Origin: Alkalibacillus filiformis
GTDB lineage: Bacteria > Bacillota > Bacilli > Bacillales > Alkalibacillaceae
Length of the DNA stretch: 64,000 nucleotides
Assembly (NCBI RefSeq): GCF_030814115.1
Contig: NZ_JAUSUP010000004.1
Span: forward strand, 124,001 to 188,000
Direction: 5' to 3'
Under the pieces are notes generated by a model. It worked only from the letters and a program-made list of their open reading frames with translations. It did not search any database and was not told where the DNA came from. Each line of letters starts with the position of its first letter. Position 1 is the stretch's first letter. A program made the position numbers and the translations under genes. This document shows positions 8,107 to 16,560 of the stretch, piece after piece.

Positions 8107-8145
8107 CACCCCAAAAGTTAGAGCGAAAATCTAACTCTTAGGGTG
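8107..8145. repeat. IS-end-like imperfect palindrome
   Basis: CACCCCAAAAGTTAGA (8107-8122) and TCTAACTCTTAGGGTG (8130-8145) are inverted copies matching at 14 of 16 positions around a 7-nt loop. From memory, the CACCCCAAAAGTTAGA arm looks like IS3-family terminal repeats common in Bacillaceae. No transposase is nearby, so it would be a remnant or a miniature element. Confidence 0.45.
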
Positions 8146-8216
8146 TCAAAATCACTTTCTGCTCCTACATTAGCAAATGCTTGTAATGCTAATTGTCGAG
8201 TTAATAATTGAAACAC

Positions 8217-8289
8217 GGGGCATTAGCTCAGTTGGGAGAGCGTCGTGCTGGCAGCGCGAAGGTCGTCGGTTCGAGCCCGACATGCTCCA
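8217..8289 (+). tRNA. tRNA-Ala (anticodon GGC)
   Basis: A full cloverleaf can be drawn: acceptor GGGGCAT/ATGCTCC with one G-U pair; D-arm GCTC...GAGC; anticodon stem TCGTG/CGCGA with loop CTGGCAG (anticodon GGC); T-arm GTCGG TTCGAGC CCGAC; discriminator A. The 3' CCA is not encoded. A weak promoter, TTGTAA and an AT-rich -10 region, precedes it. It is the only complete tRNA I see in the window. Its first 25 nt repeat the truncated copy 633 bp upstream. Confidence 0.88.
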
Positions 8290-8456
8290 TTTTAATGAAT
8301 GCTGAACTTGGTCGGTTAGATCAAATTCAGCGTTTTTATTTTAATTTATTGCATCGTGTCGAAATTTAAACCAATCCATTCACTCATCACTTAATAACTA
8401 TGTTAGTATATATTTAATAGTTAGAATTTTTAGATAAAAGAGACGGGGTGAAAGTA

Positions 8457-9803
8457 GTGAGTGAAGAGGGAGTAAAAAATGATCAAGCTTTAGAACAGCC
8501 ACCTAAAAAAGAAATGTGGGCTTGGGGTGTTGGTAGTTTTGGAACGTTTACGATTTGGACATTGATTGGTTCTTTTTTAACGTATTATTATACAGATGTA
8601 GCAGGATTAGCTGCGGGTGCAGTTGGGACGTTAATGTTAGTAGCTAGATTAATGGATGGTGTAACGGATTTAGGGATGGGTTCTTTTGTTGATAAGACAA
8701 GGTCTAAACATGGAAGTGCCAGGCCATGGCTGCTATGGATGGGTGTGCCATTAGGTGTTGCTACTGTTCTTTTGTTCTCTGTACCTGATTTAGGGGATAC
8801 AGGTAAACTCGTTTATGCTTACGTGACTTATATTTTATTTATATTAGTTTATACATCTGTTACCATCCCTCATAAAACCTTAATGGGAGTTATGACACAA
8901 GATCAACACAGTCGTTCGTTAATAAACATTTACGCTCAAATATTAATCTTATCAGGGACGTTGTTAACGATGGTTATTTCTGAGCCATTAGCACAGGTCG
9001 TTGGGTGGACAGTAGTTGCTTCAATTTATGGTGTGATTGTCGTCATAGCTTTGCTCATTACGTTTAAAAGTGTTAAGGAACGTACCGAGTTATCAACGTT
9101 AAGTGGTGAAGATGGAGTAGCAGCAAAAGAAGGTTTTAAAGCGTTGTTGAAAAATAAATATTGGATCATCGTTACATTATTTTGCGTCGTTTCTTACGCC
9201 ATAATGGCCTTAATCCAAGGAGCAGGTATTTATTATGCGAGCTGGATTATTGGAGATAGCACTGTGTTTTCGTTTATTGGTGCAGCGTTGATCTTGCCGA
9301 TGATATTAGGTTTATTCTTCTTAGGGCCTTTAGTTAAGAAATATGGTAAGAAAAATATTATTATTGTTGGTTCTTCGATTTCAATTATAGGGCAATTAGT
9401 TAGAATGATTGAACCAGAGAACTTAACGATCTTTTTAATCGGAACAGCGATTGTTGGGATCGGTTATATGCCGACTATTGCTTTTGTTTTCGCGTTAACG
9501 AATGAAACGATTGAGTATGGTCAATATAAAACAGGCATTCGTTCGCCAGGTATTATTAATAGTGGCACGAGCTTTGGTATGAAGGTAGGAACGGGTGTGG
9601 GAATGGCATTGATTGGTTGGTTATTAGGAATGAGTGGTTATATTGGAACTGCAGATGCTCAACCACAAATTGCTCTAAATATGATTATTACCTTAAATAT
9701 TTATATCCCACTCGTATTGGCGATTGTTCAAATAGTTTTAATGTTATTTTATCGCCTAGATCGTGAGTATCCTAAAGTTGTGGAGGAATTGAAAAGGAAG
9801 TAG
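8457..9803 (+). CDS. GPH-family sugar:cation symporter (MelB/XynP-like MFS)
   Basis: A 448-residue, 12-helix transporter of the glycoside-pentoside-hexuronide family. Family traits are the N-terminal WAWGVGSFGTFTIWTLI, the MDGVTDLGMGSFVDKTRSKHGSARPWLLW loop region after helix 2, and NETIEYGQYKTGIRSPG before the last helices. It would import a glycoside or uronide with Na+ or H+. No catabolic gene is adjacent, so the substrate is open. The start is GTG at 8457, 5 nt after GGGGTGA; an in-frame GTG at 8448 overlaps that site. Confidence 0.9.
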   Translation: MSEEGVKNDQALEQPPKKEMWAWGVGSFGTFTIWTLIGSFLTYYYTDVAGLAAGAVGTLMLVARLMDGVTDLGMGSFVDKTRSKHGSARPWLLWMGVPLGVATVLLFSVPDLGDTGKLVYAYVTYILFILVYTSVTIPHKTLMGVMTQDQHSRSLINIYAQILILSGTLLTMVISEPLAQVVGWTVVASIYGVIVVIALLITFKSVKERTELSTLSGEDGVAAKEGFKALLKNKYWIIVTLFCVVSYAIMALIQGAGIYYASWIIGDSTVFSFIGAALILPMILGLFFLGPLVKKYGKKNIIIVGSSISIIGQLVRMIEPENLTIFLIGTAIVGIGYMPTIAFVFALTNETIEYGQYKTGIRSPGIINSGTSFGMKVGTGVGMALIGWLLGMSGYIGTADAQPQIALNMIITLNIYIPLVLAIVQIVLMLFYRLDREYPKVVEELKRK

Positions 9804-9829
9804 AGGTTAACAATGAGTGTTATTAGAAG

Positions 9830-9855
9830 CGGCCCTTAATCGAGGGTCGTTTTTT
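9830..9855 (+). terminator. Terminator of the GPH transporter gene
   Basis: CGGCCCTT (9830-9837) pairs with GAGGGTCG (9842-9849), using wobble pairs, and is followed by TTTTTT. It lies 27 nt after the stop. Confidence 0.7.
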
Positions 9856-10214
9856 GTGGTATTTCGCAGGACTCGTTATATTAACCGTTACAATTACAGA
9901 ATTGGTTGGATTGTTGGAGGGAATAGAACTCAGTTGAACAATTAGGTGACACGGTAACAGTCAATTATATTAGTGGGTGTGCGAATAATTTAGTAGTCAT
10001 AGTAACAAAATCAGATGAGCAAAAGCATAGCTTTACAATCTCAGCACCTGTTGGTCCGCCTGTTACGAATCAGACAGGTAATGCTGTTAGTAAAACGTTT
10101 GCTAGTATTGAAAGGGTTGAAGTAGTTTGTCAGGATGAGAGTCCAAGTGGCTCTTGTTATGGTAAGTATTGTATTGATGGGAATTATTTAAGGGTGTGGG
10201 GTTCATTTGACTAA
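9856..10214 (+). pseudogene. Frameshifted secreted or spore-appendage-like gene
   Basis: Two overlapping open stretches make one protein-like sequence. The first (from about 9856) reads FRRTRYINRYNYRIGWIVGG then NRTQLNN and stops at 9943. A second frame continues GDTVTVNYISGCANNL to GSCYGKYCIDGNY and ends at 10212-10214. Neither part has a normal start, so the gene looks broken by a frameshift near 9935. The end, SKTFASIERVEVVC then GSCYGKYCI, resembles the closing strands of DUF3992 endospore-appendage (S-Ena) subunits; this is a weak resemblance. It fills most of the 520-bp gap between the GPH gene and the second CAP gene. Confidence 0.45.
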
Positions 10215-10326
10215 AGGATGACCTAAATTTTACTAGTGGTTTACGAAGTCAATTTTTTGTTCATTATGGTAGTATCCGTACTATAATAAAAGTAATAGAA
10301 GTTTCATCATGGAAGGAACGAGCGAT

Positions 10327-11031
10327 ATGATCAAAGCGTTAATGCTAGTGGCGATTATTTTTGGTGCATTGTATTTATTTCCTGTTGGAGATTTTGTTAG
10401 TCAAGAGAATGATGAAGAGCAAGTAGGAGAAGGTATTTCATTAGAAGATGTCGTCGATGACTTTAAACATAGAGTGGGTGAGGTCGACGTTCAACAAATG
10501 ATCGGTTCGGTTGTTGAAACGTTTGATCACATTGCCGTTACACTCTCGCAAATAAGTCAAGGTGATCGTGAAGCCTCACCTGTATTTAATCCGAGTCAAC
10601 TTGATGACTACCAACCGGAAAGTCAAGTTGATACAGAAGATTTCACACCACAAGATTTTGAAAAAGAAGTGCTCGCTTTAGTTAATGAAGAGCGTGAAAA
10701 AGAAGGCCTTGAACCTGTAGAGTTTTCAGAAGAGGCTAGTGTCGTTGCGCGTGAGAAATCACGTGATATGGCGATTAACAACTACTTTGATCACCAATCA
10801 CCCACTTATGGCTCTCCTTTTGAAATGATGGATGAATTCGGTCTGCATTATATGGCAGCAGGTGAAAACATTGCGATGGGCCAACGTTCACCAGAACAAG
10901 TCATGGATGGTTGGATGAACAGTGAAGGTCATCGAGCTAATATATTAAGCGATTCATTCACTCATCTTGGCGTTGGTTATGTCCAAGATGGGCACCAAAC
11001 GTATTGGACGCAAATGTTTATAGGTAAATAA
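10327..11031 (+). CDS. Membrane-anchored or secreted CAP-domain protein (YkwD-like), paralogue
   Basis: A 234-residue protein with an N-terminal hydrophobic segment (about 4-20, LMLVAIIFGALYLF). An acidic helical linker follows, then a CAP domain (about 112-234) with HQSPTYGSPF, AAGENIAMGQRSPE and a GHRANIL motif. It is a close paralogue of the product of 5189-5941; the CAP halves are nearly the same, while the N-terminal halves differ. No signal-peptidase site is obvious, so it may stay anchored. I chose ATG 10327, preceded by GGAAGG at a slightly long distance; an ATG at 10309 has no ribosome site. Confidence 0.88.
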   Translation: MIKALMLVAIIFGALYLFPVGDFVSQENDEEQVGEGISLEDVVDDFKHRVGEVDVQQMIGSVVETFDHIAVTLSQISQGDREASPVFNPSQLDDYQPESQVDTEDFTPQDFEKEVLALVNEEREKEGLEPVEFSEEASVVAREKSRDMAINNYFDHQSPTYGSPFEMMDEFGLHYMAAGENIAMGQRSPEQVMDGWMNSEGHRANILSDSFTHLGVGYVQDGHQTYWTQMFIGK

Positions 11032-11062
11032 AAAAGAGATACGAGTATATGTATCTCTTTTT
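11031..11062. terminator. Bidirectional terminator hairpin
   Basis: AAAAAGAGATAC (11031-11042) and GTATCTCTTTTT (11051-11062) pair around an 8-nt loop between convergent genes. Confidence 0.85.
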
Positions 11063-11068
11063 TGTTTG

Positions 11069-11713
11069 TTATTCATTAGGCGGGAGTTTATAAGTTACAT
11101 TCCCATTTTCATCAAGGAATTCAATTTTAGGAATATCGTTCTCGTCAACGACCATTCTGATGCGTTGGTTCCCTTTGCTGTCCATTAATTTAACTGAAAC
11201 ATCGCCTTTTGTACTTTTCCCCATTTGGGCACGTGGGACATTACCTTCAAAAAGTTGTTTAGTAGCTTCATCTTTTTCATCATCAGAAAGGTTGGAGTTT
11301 TTAATTTCTTCTTGTTTTTCAATTGTTTCTTTTAGACTTTGTTCTGGGCGATCATATACAGAAAAGCCGTAATTTCGTTCACCATTGTTGTCGACATAAC
11401 TCATTTGGACAACTTGATCTTGTTTATATTGGTCAAAAGTCAATGATGCGCCAGCTTCGTAACTACCATCTTCTTTAATTTCATTCCCATAAATTAAACC
11501 ACCACATTCATCACCTTCTGAGTTGTAAAACATTAATCCAGAGATAGGATCATTTTGTCTATGGCCTGGTATAAAATCAACACCATCCATAATAGCCGGT
11601 GGAATGTTGTCTTGATTGAATAAAGAAAGCTTTACTTTTCCATTTTTGTCGACAATATTTAATTGTTCGGCCTCGATCTTTTTGAACTTGTTTGGTTCTT
11701 CATTTTGAGACAT
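11069..11713 (-). CDS. Conserved hypothetical protein, beta-rich
   Basis: A 214-residue soluble acidic protein without signal or membrane segment. It opens KIEAEQLNIVDKNGKVKLSL and later repeats the same style of strand (VSVKLMDSKGNQRIRMVVD, IEFLDENGNVTYKL), suggesting repeated beta-hairpins built on D-x-N-G turns. GLMFYNSEGDECGGLIYG is a recognisable block seen in uncharacterised proteins of Bacilli and Bacteroidetes. A charged helical insert (about 130-160) splits the strands. No function is known to me. The ATG follows a strong AGGGGGGAA ribosome site. Confidence 0.7.
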   Translation of the reverse strand: MSQNEEPNKFKKIEAEQLNIVDKNGKVKLSLFNQDNIPPAIMDGVDFIPGHRQNDPISGLMFYNSEGDECGGLIYGNEIKEDGSYEAGASLTFDQYKQDQVVQMSYVDNNGERNYGFSVYDRPEQSLKETIEKQEEIKNSNLSDDEKDEATKQLFEGNVPRAQMGKSTKGDVSVKLMDSKGNQRIRMVVDENDIPKIEFLDENGNVTYKLPPNE

Positions 11714-11819
11714 TTTACTTCCCCCCTAAAGTTAGATTATATGTCAAGTTTAACATAATTATCCAATTAAAAAAGGTGGAATGAAAAACACCCGAGAATT
11801 CGAGTGTATCTCTTAATCG

Positions 11820-13493
11820 CTATGAATTAATGACAGGTAATAGGATGTGTGAAGGGTACCGGTCACTATGGTGAATTTCTTGATTTGCGATCGTCATTTC
11901 TGTAGTATCTTTCAAGCTGTACCCAGTATTTGGATTAACATCATACATTGGGAAATTACTAGATGAGATTTGAATTCGAATTCGGTGACCTTTTAAAAAC
12001 TCAATACTCGTTGCCCAAAGATCAATTTCGAATAAAGTAACTTCTCCAGGTTTGAAATTAGGGTGTTGGTGTTTGGCTCTTACAATACCTTCAGTCACAT
12101 TAATTGAAGTTCCATCAGGTTGTACGTCAGTTAGTTTAACAGTAAAGTCTGTATTAACTGCGTCAGAACTAGCGTAAATATAGGCTTTTATAGGACCTGT
12201 TACTTCAACTGGCTGTTTGAGTGGTTCTGTTGTATAGATTAGAACATCATCTCTAGATTCTACATCATGTTGATCTAGTGGACCGGTATTGGTACCGTGC
12301 ATGAATAAAGATGGCCCTCCTTTGGTTGGAACGGGATGGTTAGGATCATATTTGAATTGTTTGTAACTTCTATCTTCAACAGGTTTATTAAAAGAAAGGT
12401 TGTTATCCTTTTGTAAATATAATGGTGTGTAATTCATTCTTGTTAATGGCCACTCGTACTCAGAACGCCATTTATTGCTTCCCATTACAAATAGTTGAAT
12501 AGGTGCATCTTCAATTACATCAGAACTTCTTCCTTTCAACCAGTAATCAAACCATTTGATGTGCAATGAGGTTACATCATCTTTTCCGTCGATGTCATCA
12601 CCGGAACTGTGCAAACCAAAATATCTGTCGCCAAAGTACGGTGAAAATACACCGTGTCCCCAAGGGCCGATCATCAATTTTTGGTTAGAGTTATTTTGAA
12701 CGGTTTCAGTATAGTTATTAATGGTTGCATTTAGAAAACAATCGTACCAACCAGCCATGTGAAATCCTGGTGTTTGAATTTTAGTGATGTCTATTAAAGT
12801 GTCGCTAATTAAATTATTGTTAATATAGTCTGTATAGAGTTGTTGGATTGACTCATGCTTCATCATAGGTGGCCACTCAGCATATGGGGTATAAGCATGC
12901 CAATCAAAAATATGATCTAAGTCTTCGATCAATTGTTTTTCTGTATGTTTATATTGTTCTGCAGTTTGTTTCTTTTTTAAGTAATCTGGTGCAACGGAAT
13001 CTAACATCCACGTCTGTAATTTAGCTAACTCTACAGCACCCTGTCGTTCTGAAAATTTTTCAGCAATGTTATGTCCTGTAAAAGCAGGGAAGATTGCTTT
13101 TAGTGACGGTGGTTGACTCATTGCTGCAAACATTTGAGTAAACCCGTAGTAAGATAAGCCAAATAAACCAACTTGACCATTGCTGAAATCTAAAGATGCT
13201 GCCCACTCGACGCTATCATATCCATCATTAAATTCTTGATTAAAAGGTTGAAATTCTCCTTCTGAAGCGAAGCGGCCACGAACATCTTGTATGATGACAA
13301 CATAGCCTTGTTCTACTAATCGAATCGGGTCAATGTAACGGTGCGAGAAGTTTGGTAAGTTTTTATTATAAGGCAAACGACTAAGTAAGGTTGGGAACAT
13401 TCCAGGTTGATTGGGACGATATACATTGGCGTATAGTGTTACACCATCTCTTAACGTACAAGGTACATCTTTTTCAATGATGATTTGTGACAT
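11820..13493 (-). CDS. CocE/NonD hydrolase (X-Pro dipeptidyl-peptidase S15 family)
   Basis: A 557-residue alpha/beta hydrolase. The N-terminal part has the family start (TLRDGVTLYANVYRP), the oxyanion-side DVRGRFASEGEF, and the nucleophile motif GLSYYG with Ser near residue 119. A helical cap lies in the middle. The C-terminal third is the jelly-roll typical of X-Pro dipeptidyl peptidases and cocaine esterase (VTGPIKAYIYASSDA, then GHRIRIQISSSNFP). No signal peptide is seen. It lies just beyond the terminator of the carnitine/betaine transporter, so is probably a separate unit. The ATG at 13493 is preceded by AAAGG; a TTG at 13502 is too close. Confidence 0.85.
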   Translation of the reverse strand: MSQIIIEKDVPCTLRDGVTLYANVYRPNQPGMFPTLLSRLPYNKNLPNFSHRYIDPIRLVEQGYVVIIQDVRGRFASEGEFQPFNQEFNDGYDSVEWAASLDFSNGQVGLFGLSYYGFTQMFAAMSQPPSLKAIFPAFTGHNIAEKFSERQGAVELAKLQTWMLDSVAPDYLKKKQTAEQYKHTEKQLIEDLDHIFDWHAYTPYAEWPPMMKHESIQQLYTDYINNNLISDTLIDITKIQTPGFHMAGWYDCFLNATINNYTETVQNNSNQKLMIGPWGHGVFSPYFGDRYFGLHSSGDDIDGKDDVTSLHIKWFDYWLKGRSSDVIEDAPIQLFVMGSNKWRSEYEWPLTRMNYTPLYLQKDNNLSFNKPVEDRSYKQFKYDPNHPVPTKGGPSLFMHGTNTGPLDQHDVESRDDVLIYTTEPLKQPVEVTGPIKAYIYASSDAVNTDFTVKLTDVQPDGTSINVTEGIVRAKHQHPNFKPGEVTLFEIDLWATSIEFLKGHRIRIQISSSNFPMYDVNPNTGYSLKDTTEMTIANQEIHHSDRYPSHILLPVINS

Positions 13494-13524
13494 ACATAAC
13501 AAACCTTTCTTAAGTTACTTATAG

Positions 13525-13556
13525 AAAAGGCCTGCCTTTAAGCAGGCAGACCTTTT
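13525..13556 (-). terminator. Terminator of the carnitine/betaine operon
   Basis: On the minus strand AAAAGG-t-CTGCCT pairs with AGGCAG-g-CCTTTT, ending in a T-run. It lies 14 nt past the stop of the substrate-binding gene. Confidence 0.85.
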
Positions 13557-13570
13557 TATATTGAAGGGGA

Positions 13571-14449
13571 TTAGTTTTCTAACATTTCATCAATATGGTC
13601 TTGATTGTTATCGATCCATTCTTGTGCAACTTCTTCTTCATCTGCACCATCTTCAATTTCAACAATCATAGCTTCTACATCGTCGATTGGAATACTCCAA
13701 TTTGATAGAAATTCGTAAACTTCAGGGTGCTCGTTAGCTAATTCACCGTTTGTTACAACGTGAACGGATGATTGCTCAAAGAAATCTCCTGCTGGTTCTT
13801 CAACAATCTTAAGATCAAATTCGTTAAACATAGTGTGTGGTCTCCAACCATAGAAAATGACTGGCTCTTCGTTATTCATCATACGCTGTGCTTGTGCAAT
13901 CATTCCGCCTTCAGAAGAGTTAACTTGTTCAAAGTCTAAGTCATATGCTTCGATGAAATCATCGATCAATTCTGTTGCACTAGCACCGTCCTCAATACCG
14001 TAAATTTCATTTCCGAACATATCTTCGTTACCTTCTAAATCTTCTACAGTTTCAATCTCATCTACATATGTTGGAACAACTAAACCTGCATCTGCATTGT
14101 CATAGCTTGTTGCAACTTTTTCAACAGAGTCTTCATATTCATCAAAGTAGATTTCGTGAACTGGCATCCAAGAATCCATGAAAATATCAATGTCTCCACG
14201 TGATAAGCCCATGAAAGTAGAGCTTACGTCTGCTTGTGTCTCTTCAATCTCATAACCCATATCTTCAAGAACTAGTTTTGCTACTTTTGTTGGAGGAACT
14301 GTACTTGTCCAAGGTGTTACACCAAATGTTAGTGTTCCTTTTTCTTCAACTTCTGCTGAATCTCCGTTACTGTCTTGTTCTTCACCATTCCCGCACGCAG
14401 CTAACATAACAAGTGCAAGAGCAGTTAATGTAATAAATAATTTCTTCAT
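13571..14449 (-). CDS. opuAC: Glycine betaine/carnitine ABC transporter, substrate-binding lipoprotein
   Basis: A 292-residue lipoprotein with lipobox LAAC near residue 19. The OpuAC/ProX-type binding fold begins TLTFGVTPWTSTVPPTKVAK. YGWRPHTMF supplies part of the aromatic cage for the trimethylammonium group. The protein is very acidic, as expected for an exposed protein of a halophile. It closes an operon with the permease and ATPase and with three carnitine-degradation genes, so carnitine is a likely substrate along with betaine. The choice among carnitine, betaine and choline cannot be made from sequence. Confidence 0.88.
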   Translation of the reverse strand: MKKLFITLTALALVMLAACGNGEEQDSNGDSAEVEEKGTLTFGVTPWTSTVPPTKVAKLVLEDMGYEIEETQADVSSTFMGLSRGDIDIFMDSWMPVHEIYFDEYEDSVEKVATSYDNADAGLVVPTYVDEIETVEDLEGNEDMFGNEIYGIEDGASATELIDDFIEAYDLDFEQVNSSEGGMIAQAQRMMNNEEPVIFYGWRPHTMFNEFDLKIVEEPAGDFFEQSSVHVVTNGELANEHPEVYEFLSNWSIPIDDVEAMIVEIEDGADEEEVAQEWIDNNQDHIDEMLEN

Positions 14450-14475
14450 GAATAACTCTCCTTTAAATAGATTTA

Positions 14476-15318
14476 TTAAGATTTATTATTTTGACCTTGT
14501 CCAATTCCTTGTGTAATACGGTCTAAAATAATCGCTAAGACAACAATACCTAAACCACCGACTAAGCCGAGTCCAATATTTACTCGGGAAATCGCCTGTA
14601 ATACTGTAGCACCTAAACCTGGCGCACCGATCATCGATGCGATTACAGCCATCGATAGTGATAGCATGATTGTTTGGTTTACACCAGCCATAATGCTTGG
14701 AACTGCTAGTGGTAATTGAACTTTAAATAGTAATTGTTTCGAAGTTGACCCGAAAGCTTTTGATGCTTCGATTACTTCTTTAGGTACGTGTCGAATTCCT
14801 AAGTTAGTCATTCTTACAGCTGGTGGTGCTGCGAAAATAAACGTTGCAATTACTGCAGAAACCCCACCTAGGCCAAATAGTAAAACGGCTGGTATTAAGT
14901 AAACAAAACTTGGTAGAGTTTGCATAAAGTCTAAAGTCGGTCGTACGACACTTTGCACTCGATTATTCATAGCACTTAATATACCAACTGGAATACCAAC
15001 AAGTAATGAGACGAAAGTTGATACAATAACAATGGATAACGTGTGCATGGACTCTTCCCATATGTCAACAGAGCCGATAAATAACATACCTAAAAATGTG
15101 AAAACAGCTAGTCCTTTTCCACCCACGCGCCAAGAGAGAATGACTAGTAGTAGTGTGAATAACTCTGGCGGTATGAATAGTAAGACATCAGTGACAAGAT
15201 CGACAAAAGCGTTTAGTACTGACCCGATTGAATCGAACGCATTTCCGAACGTTGGTAAAAACCAATCGTCTACAAAGGTATTAGTCCATTGTTCTAATGG
15301 TAGTTCAAAGTAATTCAT
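14476..15318 (-). CDS. opuAB: Glycine betaine/carnitine ABC transporter, permease
   Basis: A 280-residue integral membrane protein of the ProW/OpuAB family with about seven helices. The EAA-type coupling loop is visible as EVIEASKAFGSTSKQLLFKVQLPLA. It pairs with the upstream ATPase, whose TAA stop overlaps its ATG by one base (TAATG), implying translational coupling. The binding protein follows 26 nt downstream. Length and motifs agree with the family, and nothing looks damaged. Confidence 0.92.
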   Translation of the reverse strand: MNYFELPLEQWTNTFVDDWFLPTFGNAFDSIGSVLNAFVDLVTDVLLFIPPELFTLLLVILSWRVGGKGLAVFTFLGMLFIGSVDIWEESMHTLSIVIVSTFVSLLVGIPVGILSAMNNRVQSVVRPTLDFMQTLPSFVYLIPAVLLFGLGGVSAVIATFIFAAPPAVRMTNLGIRHVPKEVIEASKAFGSTSKQLLFKVQLPLAVPSIMAGVNQTIMLSLSMAVIASMIGAPGLGATVLQAISRVNIGLGLVGGLGIVVLAIILDRITQGIGQGQNNKS

Positions 15319-16517
15319 TAGTTAGTCACCTCGTCTTTCTCTTTACCAAGAACAAGTCCTGAAAGAATGGATACACGAGAAATAATGCCTAATAATTTTT
15401 GTTCTTCATCTAGGACGACAATTGGATATTTCGTGTCTGCCGCAACACCAATAAGATCGTTTAACGGTGTTGTTGGTGTCGTCGTGTGAACGTCTTGATT
15501 TAATACTTTTTCCATAGGAATTTCTTCTTTGTAGGCACGGATTGCATCATCAATTGTTAATAATCCTTGGAAATGATCATCGCGATCAACAACGAAAATA
15601 CTTGATGCACCGACATCTTCCATTTTCTTAATTGCTGTTCTTGGACCACCTTTATAAGTTGTTAAAACTTCAGGACGACGCATAACTTGTTCAGCATCTA
15701 ATACTTTTGAACGGTCAACGTCTTTAACGAAGTTACTAACATATTCGTTAGCAGGGTTTTCTAAAATTTCTTCAGAAGAACCGATTTGTACAATTTGACC
15801 ATCTTTCATAATGGCGATACGATCACCGAGCTTTAAGGCTTCGTCTAAATCGTGTGTAATAAATAAAACTGTTTTGCCTAATTTTTTCTGTAATTTTAAT
15901 AGTTCATCTTGCATGTCCTTACGAATTAATGGGTCAAGAGCGCTAAAAGCTTCGTCCATTAATAAAATATCTGTATCGTTCGCAAGTGCTCGGGCAAGGC
16001 CAACACGTTGCTGCATACCACCACTTAATTCGTTTGGGAAGCTAGATTCATATCCTTTTAATCCAACGTCTTCGATTGCTTTTTGAGCTTTTTGTTCACG
16101 TTCTTGCTTTTCAACGCCTTGAATTTCAAGCCCATAGGCTACGTTTCCTACTACATTTCGATGTGGGAAAAGGCCAAAGTTTTGAAAGACCATCCCTAAT
16201 TTCTTGCGGCGAGCCTCAATGAGCTCATTTTTATTCATGTTAGTTATATCCTCATCATCGATGTATACATGACCGGATGTCGGCTCTATTAATCGATTGA
16301 CAAGGCGTATTAGTGTTGATTTACCACTGCCTGATAATCCCATAATGACGAAAAACTCTCCTGCTTTTACGTCAAAGGAAGCTTGGTTAACACCAACTGT
16401 ATTACCGGTATCAGCTAATATTTCATCCTTCGATGACCCTTTATTTAATCGTTCTAAACTTTGTTTAGGATTAGGACCGAATATTTTAGTTAACTCAGAA
16501 ACTTTTATTTTACTCAT
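15318..16517 (-). CDS. opuAA: Glycine betaine/carnitine ABC transporter, ATPase with tandem CBS domains
   Basis: A 399-residue ATPase. Walker A is GLSGSGKST (60-68), the signature is LSGGMQQRVGLARAL (about 165), and Walker B is ILLMDEAFSALD. Two CBS domains fill the C-terminus (about 275-390). In OpuA systems the CBS pair is the regulatory part, sensing ionic strength or cyclic di-AMP. The N-terminal insert LERLNKGSSKDEIL is typical of ProV/OpuAA. The gene starts 43 nt after the thioesterase gene, and a good AAAGGAGA site precedes its ATG. Confidence 0.93.
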   Translation of the reverse strand: MSKIKVSELTKIFGPNPKQSLERLNKGSSKDEILADTGNTVGVNQASFDVKAGEFFVIMGLSGSGKSTLIRLVNRLIEPTSGHVYIDDEDITNMNKNELIEARRKKLGMVFQNFGLFPHRNVVGNVAYGLEIQGVEKQEREQKAQKAIEDVGLKGYESSFPNELSGGMQQRVGLARALANDTDILLMDEAFSALDPLIRKDMQDELLKLQKKLGKTVLFITHDLDEALKLGDRIAIMKDGQIVQIGSSEEILENPANEYVSNFVKDVDRSKVLDAEQVMRRPEVLTTYKGGPRTAIKKMEDVGASSIFVVDRDDHFQGLLTIDDAIRAYKEEIPMEKVLNQDVHTTTPTTPLNDLIGVAADTKYPIVVLDEEQKLLGIISRVSILSGLVLGKEKDEVTN

Positions 16518-16560
16518 AAAGATTCTCCTTTATTTGTAAGGGAAGATGGGAGGGGATAGA

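Noticed and set aside
13571-16517. Betaine transporter acting only as a general osmoprotectant importer
   Set aside because: Its co-orientation and close spacing with carnitine-degradation genes and a shared TetR operator argue that carnitine is at least one substrate.
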